From: Bifidobacterium samirii
Lineage (GTDB): Bacteria > Actinomycetota > Actinomycetes > Actinomycetales > Bifidobacteriaceae
Length of the DNA: 64,000 bases
Direction: 5' to 3'
NCBI RefSeq assembly: GCF_003952945.1
Contig: NZ_QXGK01000010.1
Location: forward strand, 1-64,000
The number at the start of each line of letters is the position of its first letter. Positions within the stretch are counted from its first letter, which is position 1. This document shows, in pieces, positions 18,692 through 27,763 of this stretch. Below the pieces are notes generated by a model. It saw only the letters and a list, made by a program, of their open reading frames with translations. It had not been told where the DNA came from and did no database searches. A program made the position numbers and the translations under genes.

Positions 18692-19579
18692 TCAGGCGCG
18701 GCGGGCCATCGCCAGGCTCATGAGCATGACGGCGGCGCTGGTGCCGAGGTTGAGCGATTCGGCCTTGCCGTACAGCGGGATGGACACGATCCGTCCGGCC
18801 TGGTCGAGGATGGCGGCGGGCAGGCCGCGCGCCTCGTTGCCGAACAGGACGGCCTCGCCGCGGTCCGGCGCGCCAGCGGCTTCGGAGCCGGAGGCGCGGC
18901 GTGCGGCGAGCACGTCGGGCAGGGATTCGGGGCGGCGGTCCTCGGTGCCGTACACGTCGGCGGCGACGACGTCCGTATCGTGGGACGCGGCCCAGGCGAG
19001 GAACGCGTCGGTGCCCATCGTGACGACGGGCAGGTGGAACAGCGAGCCGGCGGTGGAGCGGATGACCTTGGGGTTGAACATGTCGACGCAGTCGTCGACG
19101 AACACGACGGCGTCGCAGCCGGCGGCGTCGGCGGCGCGGATGACGGTGCCGGCGTTGCCCGGGTCGCGCACCTGCCAGAACGCGGCGACGAACGGACGGG
19201 CGCCGTCGGCCGGGTCGTAGCGCAGCGCATCGCGCATGCGTTCGAGGTCGCCCACGGCGACGATGCCCTGCGCGTCGGAGCTGATGCGGTCGATCACGTC
19301 GCGCGTGGCCTTGTGCACGTAGACGCCGGCGGCCATGGCCTTGGCGGCGATCTTCGCGACGGTCGGGTTGGCGAACGCGGCGTCGGGGGTGGTGCCGTTC
19401 GCCTCGACGTACAGGTCGGTCACGACGTTCGGATGGTGGGCGACGGCCTCGCGCACGGACTGCGGCCCCTCGATGAGGAACCGGCCGGCGCGTTCGCGGG
19501 CCTTGCGGTTGGTCAGGTCGGCGGTGCGGCGGATACGCTCGGCCTTCGGATTGGCGAGCACGGTTGCGGTAATCGGCAT
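18692..19579 (-). CDS. SpoU/TrmH-family RNA methyltransferase
   Basis: A 295-residue SPOUT-class methyltransferase for rRNA or tRNA 2'-O-ribose. The N-terminal substrate-binding domain (NRKARERAGRFLIEGPQSVREAV) is followed by the knot domain with its three motifs: RDPGNAGTVIRAADA, LFGNEARGL and IPLYGKAESLNLGTSAAVML. The start at 19579 gives MPITATVLANPKAERIRRTADL. The gene often lies upstream of pheST in actinobacteria, as here. The exact RNA target cannot be read from the sequence. Confidence 0.92.
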   Translation of the reverse strand: MPITATVLANPKAERIRRTADLTNRKARERAGRFLIEGPQSVREAVAHHPNVVTDLYVEANGTTPDAAFANPTVAKIAAKAMAAGVYVHKATRDVIDRISSDAQGIVAVGDLERMRDALRYDPADGARPFVAAFWQVRDPGNAGTVIRAADAAGCDAVVFVDDCVDMFNPKVIRSTAGSLFHLPVVTMGTDAFLAWAASHDTDVVAADVYGTEDRRPESLPDVLAARRASGSEAAGAPDRGEAVLFGNEARGLPAAILDQAGRIVSIPLYGKAESLNLGTSAAVMLMSLAMARRA

Positions 19580-19799
19580 ACCCGCTACCCTACCCCATGC
19601 CCGGTCTCGAACGCCGGCCGACGGCGGCAATGGGATTCAGAGAACGTTCAGGAACCGTCCGGGAAGCTGCCGGGTGGCTCCCGGGAACGCTTCGGCCCGC
19701 GTGCAGGACACGGCCACCGGCGGCCGGTTGGATGGGATGCGGCGGGCCGCCCGAGTTCGGCCGCGCCGCATCCACAGCATCCGACACAGGGGAACTTCC

Positions 19800-21614
19800 A
19801 TGTTCGTAGTGAAGAACGCATGGCGCAACGTCATACGCAACAAGGGGCGTAACATTCTCATCGCGCTCATCGTCGCCATCATCGCGACGGCGGCCACCAT
19901 CGGCCTGGCGATCCGGCAGGCGGCGGCGAGCGCCCGCGAGACCGGTCTGGCGGACACGGTCATCACCGCGCAGATCTCGTTCGACCGGTCCAAGGCGATC
20001 GGCGACATGCGTGCCGACGCCGACGCGTCCGACTCGTCCGATTCCACCGATTCCGCCGACGCGCAGCCGTCGTCGCCGCCCGATTTCGAGTCGATGCGCG
20101 ACGCGCTGGCCGGCAAACAGCTGTCGCTGGCCGACTACGAGTCGTATGCGGCCGCGTCCGACGCGGTCAGGTCGACGTACTACACCGAGACGGCGGCGCT
20201 GGCGGCGACCGACACGTTCCAGCCGGTCGAGGATTCGACGTCGTCCTCGTCCGGCTCCTCCGATTCGTCCTCCTCCGACTCGTCCGCCGATTCCTCCGGT
20301 GACGCCCCCGGTTCCGCCGACGGCCACCCGTCCGACGGCATGGGCGGCGGCATGGGCGGCGGCATGGCCGTGCAGTCCGGCGATTTCTCACTCGTCGGCT
20401 TCTCCTCCGACGAGGCGGTCGCGGCGGCGGCCAACGGCACGTTCACGATGGACGACGGCCAGGTGTTCGGCTACGGCGAGGACTCCGACGGCGACGTCAT
20501 CATCTCCCAGGAGCTGGCCGACTTCGACGGCGTCGACGTGGGCGACGAGATCACGCTCGCCGACGCGTCCGACGAGGACACGACGTACACGTTCACCGTC
20601 GTCGGCATCTACGAGAACGACACGGAATCCTCCGGCATGCAGGGCGGGCCGATGGCGTCCGCCGCGTCCGACCCGGCGAACGCGATCTACACGTCGGTGT
20701 CCACGCTCGCCTCGATCGGCCTCGACGCCGATTCGACGTCCTCCACGTCCTCGACCGACTCGTCGTCCGATTCCTCCGATTCGTCCGATTCGTCCGACTC
20801 GTCCGCCGCGTCCTCCACGCAGCTGAGCTACACGTACGTGTTCGCCGGCAAGGACGACTACGAGACGTTCGTCGCCGACGTCGCCAAGGCCGGTCTCGAC
20901 GACGACTACACCGTCTCCTCCGCCGACGTCGACCAGTACGAGTCGAGTCTCGTCCCGCTCGACAGCCTGTCCGACTTCGCGTTCACGCTGCTGGCGGTCG
21001 TGCTCGCCGTGGGCGCCGTGGTGCTGGTGACGATCACGCTGTTCAACGTGCGCGAACGCAAGTACGAGGTGGGCGTGCTCACCGCGATCGGTGTGCGCAA
21101 GGCGAAGGTCGCCGCCCAGTTCACGCTCGAGCTGCTCATCGTCACGATGATCGGCCTCGCGTTGGGCGCCGGCGTGGGTGCGGTCGCCTCGGTGCCGGTG
21201 TCGAACCGTCTGCTGGCCGCGCAGGTCGAGCAGCAGCAGTCGCAGCAGTCCGACCGTCAGGCCCAGTTCGGCCGCGACATGCAGGCGCCGGGCGGCGCGC
21301 CCGGTTCGCCCGATGCCTCCGGTTCCGCCGATTCGTCCGGGTCGTCCGGTTCCGGTTCGTCCGATGCCGCAGCCGGTTCCGGCGACGGCTCGTCCGATGC
21401 GGCCCCGTCGCAGCCGGGCGGTGCGCCGGGCGGCATGATGGCCGGCTTCTCGAAGGCTGCCGACTACGTCTCATCGGTCGACGCGACCATCGATCTGGGC
21501 GTCGTGGGCAGGCTCATACTCATCGGATTGGGGCTGACGCTGGTGGCGGCGCTGGCGGCCGTCGTGTTCGTCATGCGGTACGAGCCGCTCCAGATTCTCG
21601 CCGACCGGTCGTGA
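19800..21614 (+). CDS. ABC transporter permease, FtsX-like, with Ser/Asp-rich extracellular linkers
   Basis: A 604-residue permease. One membrane helix near residue 20 (ILIALIVAIIATAATIGLAI) is followed by a ~360-residue external domain and a C-terminal FtsX domain with three helices (DFAFTLLAVVLAVGAVVLVTITLF; LLIVTMIGLALGAGVGAV; LILIGLGLTLVAALAAVVFVM). The external domain holds two long Ser/Asp runs around 220-260 and 300-330. Another Ser/Gly/Pro-rich linker lies between FtsX helices 2 and 3. The start after GGGGAACTTCC gives MFVVKNAWRNVIRNKGRN, typical for this family. The ATPase gene follows 58 bases later. The substrate is unknown; lipoprotein- or peptide-export roles are typical of the family. 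Confidence 0.88.
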   Translation: MFVVKNAWRNVIRNKGRNILIALIVAIIATAATIGLAIRQAAASARETGLADTVITAQISFDRSKAIGDMRADADASDSSDSTDSADAQPSSPPDFESMRDALAGKQLSLADYESYAAASDAVRSTYYTETAALAATDTFQPVEDSTSSSSGSSDSSSSDSSADSSGDAPGSADGHPSDGMGGGMGGGMAVQSGDFSLVGFSSDEAVAAAANGTFTMDDGQVFGYGEDSDGDVIISQELADFDGVDVGDEITLADASDEDTTYTFTVVGIYENDTESSGMQGGPMASAASDPANAIYTSVSTLASIGLDADSTSSTSSTDSSSDSSDSSDSSDSSAASSTQLSYTYVFAGKDDYETFVADVAKAGLDDDYTVSSADVDQYESSLVPLDSLSDFAFTLLAVVLAVGAVVLVTITLFNVRERKYEVGVLTAIGVRKAKVAAQFTLELLIVTMIGLALGAGVGAVASVPVSNRLLAAQVEQQQSQQSDRQAQFGRDMQAPGGAPGSPDASGSADSSGSSGSGSSDAAAGSGDGSSDAAPSQPGGAPGGMMAGFSKAADYVSSVDATIDLGVVGRLILIGLGLTLVAALAAVVFVMRYEPLQILADRS

Positions 21615-21672
21615 CGGACCGTCCGCACCCATCCGAGCCATCATCGAGCCTTACCTTGAAAGGGAACCCATC

Positions 21673-22374
21673 ATGACCAACCCGACCCCGAATCATCCCG
21701 ACGAGACGACGCCGGTGCTGAGCCTGCAGGACGTCGGCTACGCCTACACCAAGGGCGGCAAGCGCGTCCTCGACCATGTCAGCCACGACTTCCTGCCCGG
21801 CCGCGTCCACGCGATCACCGGCCCGTCCGGCGCGGGCAAGACGACGCTCCTGTCGCTCATCTCCGGTCTGGCCGTGCCCACCGCGGGCCGCGTGCTCCAC
21901 AACGGCGACGACCTGGCCGGCAAGGACCGCTACGCGTACCGCAGCCGCGACATCGGCGTGATCTTCCAGAGCTTCAACCTGCTGCCCGGGCTCACGGTCG
22001 CGGAGAACATCATCCTGTCGATGGACGCGTCCGGCAAGCGCTTCGAGCGTCCCAAGCAGGACATCGCACGCGACCTGCTCGCCCAGGTGCACCTGCCCGC
22101 CGAATACGCGAACGAGCGCATCCTGCACCTGTCGGGCGGCGAGCAGCAGCGCGTGGCGATCGCCCGCGCGCTCAGCTACGATCCGCCGGTCATCGTGGCC
22201 GACGAGCCGACCGGCAACCTCGACATCGCCACGCAGGAGGACATCATGGCGATCTTCCGTTCGCTCGCGCACGAGCAGAACCGCTGCGTGATCATCGTCA
22301 CGCACAGTCCGGAGGTCGCCGCCGCATCCGACGAGGTGTTCGAACTGGCCCCGCTGCGCCGCCGCAAGGCGTGA
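21673..22374 (+). CDS. ABC transporter ATP-binding protein (LolD/MacB type)
   Basis: A 233-residue ATPase with Walker A GPSGAGKTT, Q-loop VIFQSFNLLPGLTVAEN, signature LSGGEQQR, Walker B VIVADEPTGNLD and the H-loop His in IIVTHS. The AENI segment after the Q-loop and the downstream position put it with the ATPases that drive FtsX-like permeases. It is the partner of the gene before it and has an AAAGGGAACCCATC ribosome-binding site. A hairpin lies right after the stop. Confidence 0.93.
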   Translation: MTNPTPNHPDETTPVLSLQDVGYAYTKGGKRVLDHVSHDFLPGRVHAITGPSGAGKTTLLSLISGLAVPTAGRVLHNGDDLAGKDRYAYRSRDIGVIFQSFNLLPGLTVAENIILSMDASGKRFERPKQDIARDLLAQVHLPAEYANERILHLSGGEQQRVAIARALSYDPPVIVADEPTGNLDIATQEDIMAIFRSLAHEQNRCVIIVTHSPEVAAASDEVFELAPLRRRKA

Positions 22375-22400
22375 CGTCGGCCGCCCAACAACATGATGAA

Positions 22401-22435
22401 GGGCGACGCTCCCCCATCAGGGAGGAGCGGCGCCC
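22401..22435. terminator. Bidirectional terminator between convergent ABC genes
   Basis: GGGCG-A-CGCTCC pairs with GGAGCG-G-CGCCC. It lies between the stops of the plus-strand ABC ATPase and the minus-strand ECF gene. Confidence 0.7.
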
Positions 22436-22464
22436 TTGCGTATATATAAGGAGCGCGGCGCCGA

Positions 22465-24969
22465 TCAGCCGCCGAAGAACGCGAACCAGCCGGTCAGTGC
22501 GGCGCAGGCGAGCGCGACCGCCGGGATCGCGAGGCAGCCGACGAGGAACAGCCGGTCGCGCAGGCGCACGACGCTGACGCGCGCGTGGCTGCGCGGGCCG
22601 GTGCCGCCGAATCCGCGCGCCTCCATCGCCACGGCGAGCGTGGTCGAACGGCGGATCGACAGGACGAGCAGCGCGAACGCCTGCGGCAGGAACGCCTTGA
22701 ACCGGTTGTCGTCGCCCAGGCCGCGCGAACGGCGCGACGAGGTGAGCGCAGCCCAGTCGTCCTGCAGCACGGAGAACAGGCGCATGCCGGCGAGGCCGCC
22801 GTAGACGAACCGGTCGGGCAGCCGCATCACCTGGCTGAACGCGTCGGCCAGGTCGGTCGAGTCGATGCCGAGCACGAGCACGATCGCGGGGATGCCGATC
22901 GCGAGGATGCGCAGCGCGGTGGCGACCGCCAGTTCGGCGGAGTTGTCGGTGATGTGGATCATGCCCCACTGCCACCAGGTGTCGCCGCCGGACTTGCCGT
23001 ACAGGAGCACGGCGAGCGCCGATCCGGGCGCGCCGATCCACACGGGCCAGCTGGAGCGCACGACGCGCCACGGCGTCAGTCCGATGATTGCGAGCACGAC
23101 GAATTCGAGGCCGAGCGCGATGCCCGCGGACATCACGTCGAGGCTGAGCAGCATCGGCAGGGAGGCGAGGAACGCGCCGAAGAGCCGGTAGGCGGGGTTG
23201 ATGGACGCGAGCAGCGGCGAACGGCTGGACGGCTTGGGGTCCTCGTCGCGCGTGTTGACGGCGCTGACGGGGACGACCGCGGTGCCGTCGGCCTTGCCGG
23301 CGGGCCGGATGTCGGCCCACTGGCCGCCGTCGCCGCCGGGCACGAGTTCGACGACGCGCGCGCCGAGCGCGGTGACGAGGTCGCGGTCGTGGGTGACGAC
23401 GATGATGCTGACGCCGTCGCCGCGCAGCGCGTGGATGAGCGTGACGATCTGCATCCAGGTGCGTCGGTCCTGGCCGAACGTGGGTTCGTCGAGGATGAGG
23501 ACGCGCGGCGCGGCGGCGAGCGCGGACGCGACGGTGAGGCGTCTCTTCTCGCCGCCGGAGAGCGTGTACGGGTTGGCGCCGGCGTAGCGGGCCAGGTTGA
23601 AGCGGTCGAGCAGGTCGCGGGCGCGGCGTTCGGCCTCGTCGGGGGCGACGCCGCAGCGCAGCGGGCCGAGCATGACCTCCTCGAGGACGCTGCCGCGCGC
23701 GAACTGGTGTTCGGGGTTCTGGAACACGTAGGAGATGCGCGACGCGAGGTCGGTGGACTTCCATGCGATCGGCTCGCTGCCGTCGGCTCCGGCGGCGAGT
23801 GCGGGCGCGGCCTCGACGTGGCCGGCCACGGGGGCGAGGAGTCCGGCGAGGGTGAGCGAGAGCGTGGATTTGCCGGCGCCGTTGAGGCCGACGAGCGCGG
23901 TGATCTGCCCGCCGGCGAAGTCGAGGTCGATGTGTTCGGCGATGGCGTCGCCGCCGCGGCCGATGCTCAGGTCGCGGGTGCGCAGCAGGGTCTCGCCGTC
24001 GCCGGCGTCGGCCGGATAGTCGGGTTCGTCGGCGGTGTGGATGCGTCGGATCTCGTCCTGAGGGCGGCGGTAGCGGCCGGGCAGCCAGATGCCGAGCGCG
24101 GCGAAGTCGATCGCAGGGTCGGTGAACACCGTGTCGGGCGTGCCGTCGGCGACGACGACGGTGTCGCCGGTCGTCTCGGCGCGGCCGAGCACGACGACGC
24201 GGTCGATGAGGTCGATCCAGGGGCCGGCGCGGTGTTCGACGAGCACCATCGTGGTCGCGCGCTCGTCGAGCACGTCGCGTACGGCGCCGACGACCTGGTC
24301 GACGCCGTCGGGGTCGAGGTTGGCGGTGGGTTCGTCGAGGAGCAGCACGCCGGGGCGCATGGCGAGCGCGCCGGCGAGCGCGAGGCGCTGCATCTGTCCG
24401 CCGCTCAGGTGCATGACGGAACGGTGCAATTGCAGTCCGTCGAGGCCGACGGCCTTGAGGGATTCGGCGACGCGCGGCCAGATCGCCTCGCGCGGCACGT
24501 TCATGTTCTCGGGGCCGAAGGCGACGTTGTCGCCCAGCCGTTGGAAGACGGCCTGAGCGTCGGGGTCCTGCAGGACGAGGCCGACGCGGCCGCGCGCGCG
24601 GCGCACGGGGATGCCGTCGACGAGGATGCGGCCTTCGGTGACGCCGCCCTCCGCGTCAGCGACGGCCTGAGCGGTGCCGTCGGAGGACTCGGACGCGGCG
24701 GCCGGGGCGTCGGCGACGATGTCGTCGTCGGTGCCGAGCAGGCCGGCCGCGCCTTCGAGGATCGTCGACTTGCCGATGCCGGAGGCGCCCAGCAGCAGGA
24801 CGTGCTCTCCGGCGTCGATCCTCAGATCGAGGCCGCGCACCGCGAACGAGGCGCGGGACGCATGCCGGTAGCCCCAGCCGCGGAATTCCAGCGACGCGGG
24901 ACGCGTGGAAGGAAGGGATGATGCAATGGCGTCGGCGACGCCGGCGGATTCGGATGCTGAAGCGGGCAA
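22465..24969 (-). CDS. ECF thiamine-precursor transporter: two ATPase domains fused to the T subunit (YkoD-YkoC type)
   Basis: An ~834-residue fusion. The first ATPase has Walker A GASGIGKST, signature LSGGQMQR and Walker B LLLDEPTANLD. The second has GLNGAGKST, TLSGGEKRR and LILDEPTFGQD. The last ~270 residues are a membrane T component with the coupling segment SRRSRGLGDDNRF and MEARGFGGTG. The gene lies 13 or more bases after ykoE, behind the TPP riboswitch, so it should energise HMP/thiamine uptake. The start is uncertain: TTG at 24969 has AAGGA at good spacing, whereas the longer frame from GTG at 25101 has no ribosome-binding site. Separate genes are usual; the fusion is notable. Confidence 0.88.
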   Translation of the reverse strand: MPASASESAGVADAIASSLPSTRPASLEFRGWGYRHASRASFAVRGLDLRIDAGEHVLLLGASGIGKSTILEGAAGLLGTDDDIVADAPAAASESSDGTAQAVADAEGGVTEGRILVDGIPVRRARGRVGLVLQDPDAQAVFQRLGDNVAFGPENMNVPREAIWPRVAESLKAVGLDGLQLHRSVMHLSGGQMQRLALAGALAMRPGVLLLDEPTANLDPDGVDQVVGAVRDVLDERATTMVLVEHRAGPWIDLIDRVVVLGRAETTGDTVVVADGTPDTVFTDPAIDFAALGIWLPGRYRRPQDEIRRIHTADEPDYPADAGDGETLLRTRDLSIGRGGDAIAEHIDLDFAGGQITALVGLNGAGKSTLSLTLAGLLAPVAGHVEAAPALAAGADGSEPIAWKSTDLASRISYVFQNPEHQFARGSVLEEVMLGPLRCGVAPDEAERRARDLLDRFNLARYAGANPYTLSGGEKRRLTVASALAAAPRVLILDEPTFGQDRRTWMQIVTLIHALRGDGVSIIVVTHDRDLVTALGARVVELVPGGDGGQWADIRPAGKADGTAVVPVSAVNTRDEDPKPSSRSPLLASINPAYRLFGAFLASLPMLLSLDVMSAGIALGLEFVVLAIIGLTPWRVVRSSWPVWIGAPGSALAVLLYGKSGGDTWWQWGMIHITDNSAELAVATALRILAIGIPAIVLVLGIDSTDLADAFSQVMRLPDRFVYGGLAGMRLFSVLQDDWAALTSSRRSRGLGDDNRFKAFLPQAFALLVLSIRRSTTLAVAMEARGFGGTGPRSHARVSVVRLRDRLFLVGCLAIPAVALACAALTGWFAFFGG

Positions 24970-25114
24970 GCGACGGTCCTTATATATGGGGACCCGGCCG
25001 ATGGTCGGCGGGATCGGCGGATGGGGTCGGGATGCGGCGCCGCGCGGCGGACGGACGGACCGGCCGGACGGACCGGACGTCTCCGACCGCGCGGCGCGCA
25101 CGCGGTCGGTCGGA

Positions 25115-25735
25115 TCAGGCCTGGACGCCGCGGATCTCGCGGCCGGAGGCGAACTTGTCGAGCGCGCCGGTGCGGGCGATGGCCACGTACAGGTACCAGA
25201 CGATCACGCCGGCGAACACGATGCCCGACAGCACGGTGGTGAGCACGTAGACCAGACCGTAGGAGCCGGCGATGTCGATGGCCTGCATGTTGGTGAAGAA
25301 CGAGTAGCCCCAGCAGCCGAGCGCGGACAGCGCGCCGGAGAGGATCGTGACGGGCAGGTTCCAGCGGCGCCATGCGAACACGGCGAAGCCGACCTCGGCC
25401 ATCGCGCCCTGGACGAGGGCGATGTACAGCGTGCCGATGCCCCAGATGTTGCCCAGCAGCGCTTCGAGCACGGCGGCCACGACCTCGGCGTACAGGCCGG
25501 CGCCCGGCTTGCGCACGATCACGAGGGCGAGCGGGCCGGCGAACAGCCACAGGCCGTTGAACAGGCCCGGCAGGCCCGGCACGGCGGCGTCGAGCACGCT
25601 CCACGGCGTGTAGGTGAGGGTGGCGACCAGCCAGTAGACGAGCGACGAGGCGACGCCGATCACCGAGGCGACGGCGATATCGACCACGCGCCAGCGGTAG
25701 GAGGTCTTGGAAGCGTTGATGACGACATCAGTCAT
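25115..25735 (-). CDS. ykoE: ECF transporter S component, YkoE family (HMP/thiamine)
   Basis: A 206-residue integral membrane protein with about five or six hydrophobic helices, including VVDIAVASVIGVASSLVYWL and ILSGALSALGCWGYSFF. It is the substrate-binding subunit of a thiamine-precursor uptake system. The ATG at 25735 follows AGAAAGGCACGCATC. A TPP riboswitch precedes it, and the fused ATPase/T-subunit gene follows, so the whole transporter is one riboswitch-controlled operon, off when TPP is abundant. Confidence 0.92.
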   Translation of the reverse strand: MTDVVINASKTSYRWRVVDIAVASVIGVASSLVYWLVATLTYTPWSVLDAAVPGLPGLFNGLWLFAGPLALVIVRKPGAGLYAEVVAAVLEALLGNIWGIGTLYIALVQGAMAEVGFAVFAWRRWNLPVTILSGALSALGCWGYSFFTNMQAIDIAGSYGLVYVLTTVLSGIVFAGVIVWYLYVAIARTGALDKFASGREIRGVQA

Positions 25736-25810
25736 GATGCGTGCCTTTCTCTCTTGGCCCGCCGACGTTCGGCGGACGTGAAGGCACGGGAAAGAGCGAC
25801 GTCCGTGCGC

Positions 25811-25914
25811 CGGCATTACCCGGACTCACGTTCAATCGGTCGAGGAAACCCTCATCTCAGCCATGGCTTGAACTTCTTCACCACAGCCCCCGTGTCAAGG
25901 CCCCGAGTGTAGCA
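25811..25914 (-). promoter_or_regulatory. TPP riboswitch (THI box) before ykoE
   Basis: On the minus strand the conserved blocks appear in order: an ACACGGGGGCT block, GGCTGAGATGAGG, then TTGAACGTGAG and TCCGGGTAATGCCGG. These match the thiamine pyrophosphate aptamer. An inverted repeat with arms ACGTCCGCCGA and TCGGCGGGCC downstream, near 25756-25780, may be the expression platform. A TACACT -10-like hexamer lies at the upstream end. Confidence 0.93.
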
Positions 25915-25967
25915 CCCCCCTTGACTTCGCACGGCGGCATGGCCGCGGCGCCTCCTGCACACGCCGT

Positions 25968-27059
25968 TCAGCGGTGCTTGAAGAAGCGGAACAGCTGCGA
26001 TTCGCGGATCGTCAGCCCCGCCAGCACGGCGGCGACGAGCGCGCCGGCGGCCAGCGCGGCGGGCGTGCGCGCGGCCGCGGCGAACACGGTCCACGGATCG
26101 GACCGGGAGACGCGCACGCAGTAGGCGGCCAGCAGCGAGCACGAGCACAGCGCGCCCAGTCCGGCCCATACGCCCGTCTCGAGCGCGATGCCGAGCAGCT
26201 GCGCACCCTTGGACTGTCCCGAATGCAGGGCGCCGGCGTATTCGAGCCGGCGTCGGCGCACCGAGACGACGCCGAGCGCGAGTCCGACGGCGAGCGCCGC
26301 GTACGGCATCCATCGGGTCATGCGGTTCAGGTAGCCGGTCTGCGCGTCGTAGTGCGAGTCGAAGCCCTTGTTGACGGCCGTCACGCCGGCCGGGTCGGAC
26401 GCGCCGCCCGAGGCGATGACAGTCGAGTAGAGCAGCTGGTCGACGGTGTCGTCGGCCGGCCAGCGTTTCGCCCAGCATTCGGAGAACGGTTCGGCGGAAG
26501 CGGATACGGGGATGAGCAGCGCGTACACGAACCGGGTGTCGCGCCCGTCGTTGGGCCAGTCGAACACGCCGGCCACGTCGACGGGGCCGTCGGTGGTCTC
26601 CATGCGGCCGCCGGCGGCCAGGCCGAAGTCGTCGGCGACTTCGGTGGACACCCATACGCCGGATGCGTCGCGGCGCGCGTCCGGGTCGGTGGCGGTGAGG
26701 ATCGACAGCATGCCGGGGGTCACCTCGTACGAGGAGATGTCCTTGCCGGGCGTGGATGCGGGCGTGACCTGCGGGCCGGTGCGCATCGCCCCGGATGCGG
26801 CGGGCGCACCGTCGCCCTGCATGGACAGCCGGTCGCATACGTCGCCGTCGATCATGGCGTCGGCGCCGAGGATGGATTTCGTGTCGGCGTACGCGCCGAT
26901 GCGCGTGACCGCCTCGTTCTCCAGGGCGATGACGTTCGTCGCCTCGTAGCCGCCCAGCAGCGTGCCGGCGAGCAGCACGGCCACCATCATCGCGACGGCG
27001 TGCGCGGTGCCGTGCGCGATGTTGCGCGCGCACTCCGACAGGATCGACGTGAGTCTCAT
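25968..27059 (-). CDS. FtsX-like ABC transporter permease
   Basis: A 363-residue protein with an N-terminal helix (AVAMMVAVLLAGTLLGGYEA), an external domain of about 210 residues, and three C-terminal helices (MPYAALAVGLALGVVSV; GVWAGLGALCSCSLLAAY; TPAALAAGALVAAVLAGL). The topology is that of a single MacB/FtsX half permease. The start MRLTSILSECARNIAHG overlaps the preceding ATPase stop by ATGA. It ends in FRFFKHR* without a clear terminator, 50 bases before the TPP riboswitch transcript region. The substrate is unknown. Confidence 0.85.
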   Translation of the reverse strand: MRLTSILSECARNIAHGTAHAVAMMVAVLLAGTLLGGYEATNVIALENEAVTRIGAYADTKSILGADAMIDGDVCDRLSMQGDGAPAASGAMRTGPQVTPASTPGKDISSYEVTPGMLSILTATDPDARRDASGVWVSTEVADDFGLAAGGRMETTDGPVDVAGVFDWPNDGRDTRFVYALLIPVSASAEPFSECWAKRWPADDTVDQLLYSTVIASGGASDPAGVTAVNKGFDSHYDAQTGYLNRMTRWMPYAALAVGLALGVVSVRRRRLEYAGALHSGQSKGAQLLGIALETGVWAGLGALCSCSLLAAYCVRVSRSDPWTVFAAAARTPAALAAGALVAAVLAGLTIRESQLFRFFKHR

Positions 27060-27763
27060 GCGGCCTCCCCTTCCCGTAAGTCCGTTGCGTCTTCCGTGTC
27101 CGGCCGCGCGTCGTCGCGCGTGCCGGCGGGCGCGTAGTCGGCCAGGTCGATGACGCGGCCGCACGCGTCGCGCGTGTCCGGGTCGTGGGTGGCGACGAGC
27201 ACGATCATGCCCTGTCCGGCGAGGTTGCCCAGAACGTGGCTGACCGAGCGTGCGGTGCGCGTGTCGAGTTGGGCGGTCGGCTCGTCGACGAGCAGCATGT
27301 CGGGGCGGGAGCAGACCGCGCGGGCGAGCATGAGCCGCTGCGCCTCGCCGCCGGACAGGTCGGCGAAGCGGCGGTCGGCGGCGTAGCCGAGGTCGAACAG
27401 GTCCATCGCGGCCAGGGCCTCGGGTTCGGCGTCGCGCCGGCGCATGCCCTTGGCGAGCAGCGGGAAGACGACGTGGTCGAGCGCGCTGCGGTCGGCCACC
27501 CCGTACGGGTTCTGGAACACCCATCCGATGCGTCCGATGCCGACGCGTTCGACGCTGCCGCGGTACGGTCTCTCCCATCCGGCGAGGATCGACAGCAGCG
27601 TCGACTTGCCGCAGCCGCTGGGTCCGCATACGGCGACGGTCTGCCCGGGTTCGACGGTGAAGTCGAGGTGTTCGAACAGCAGGTCGGTGCCGGGGAACCG
27701 GTGGGCCAGGTCGTGCGCGACGACCGCGCGACGGCCGGCGTCGGCGTCCGTGCCGGCCATCAT
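27056..27763 (-). CDS. ABC transporter ATP-binding protein
   Basis: A 235-residue ATPase with Walker A GPSGCGKST, signature LSGGEAQR, Walker B MLLVDEPTAQLD and H-loop His in VATHDPD. It overlaps both neighbours by four bases (ATGA), so the adaptor, ATPase and permease genes are one translational unit. The start is the first of two methionines (MMAGTDADAGRRAVVAHDL). It probably powers the downstream permease. Confidence 0.92.
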   Translation of the reverse strand: MMAGTDADAGRRAVVAHDLAHRFPGTDLLFEHLDFTVEPGQTVAVCGPSGCGKSTLLSILAGWERPYRGSVERVGIGRIGWVFQNPYGVADRSALDHVVFPLLAKGMRRRDAEPEALAAMDLFDLGYAADRRFADLSGGEAQRLMLARAVCSRPDMLLVDEPTAQLDTRTARSVSHVLGNLAGQGMIVLVATHDPDTRDACGRVIDLADYAPAGTRDDARPDTEDATDLREGEAA

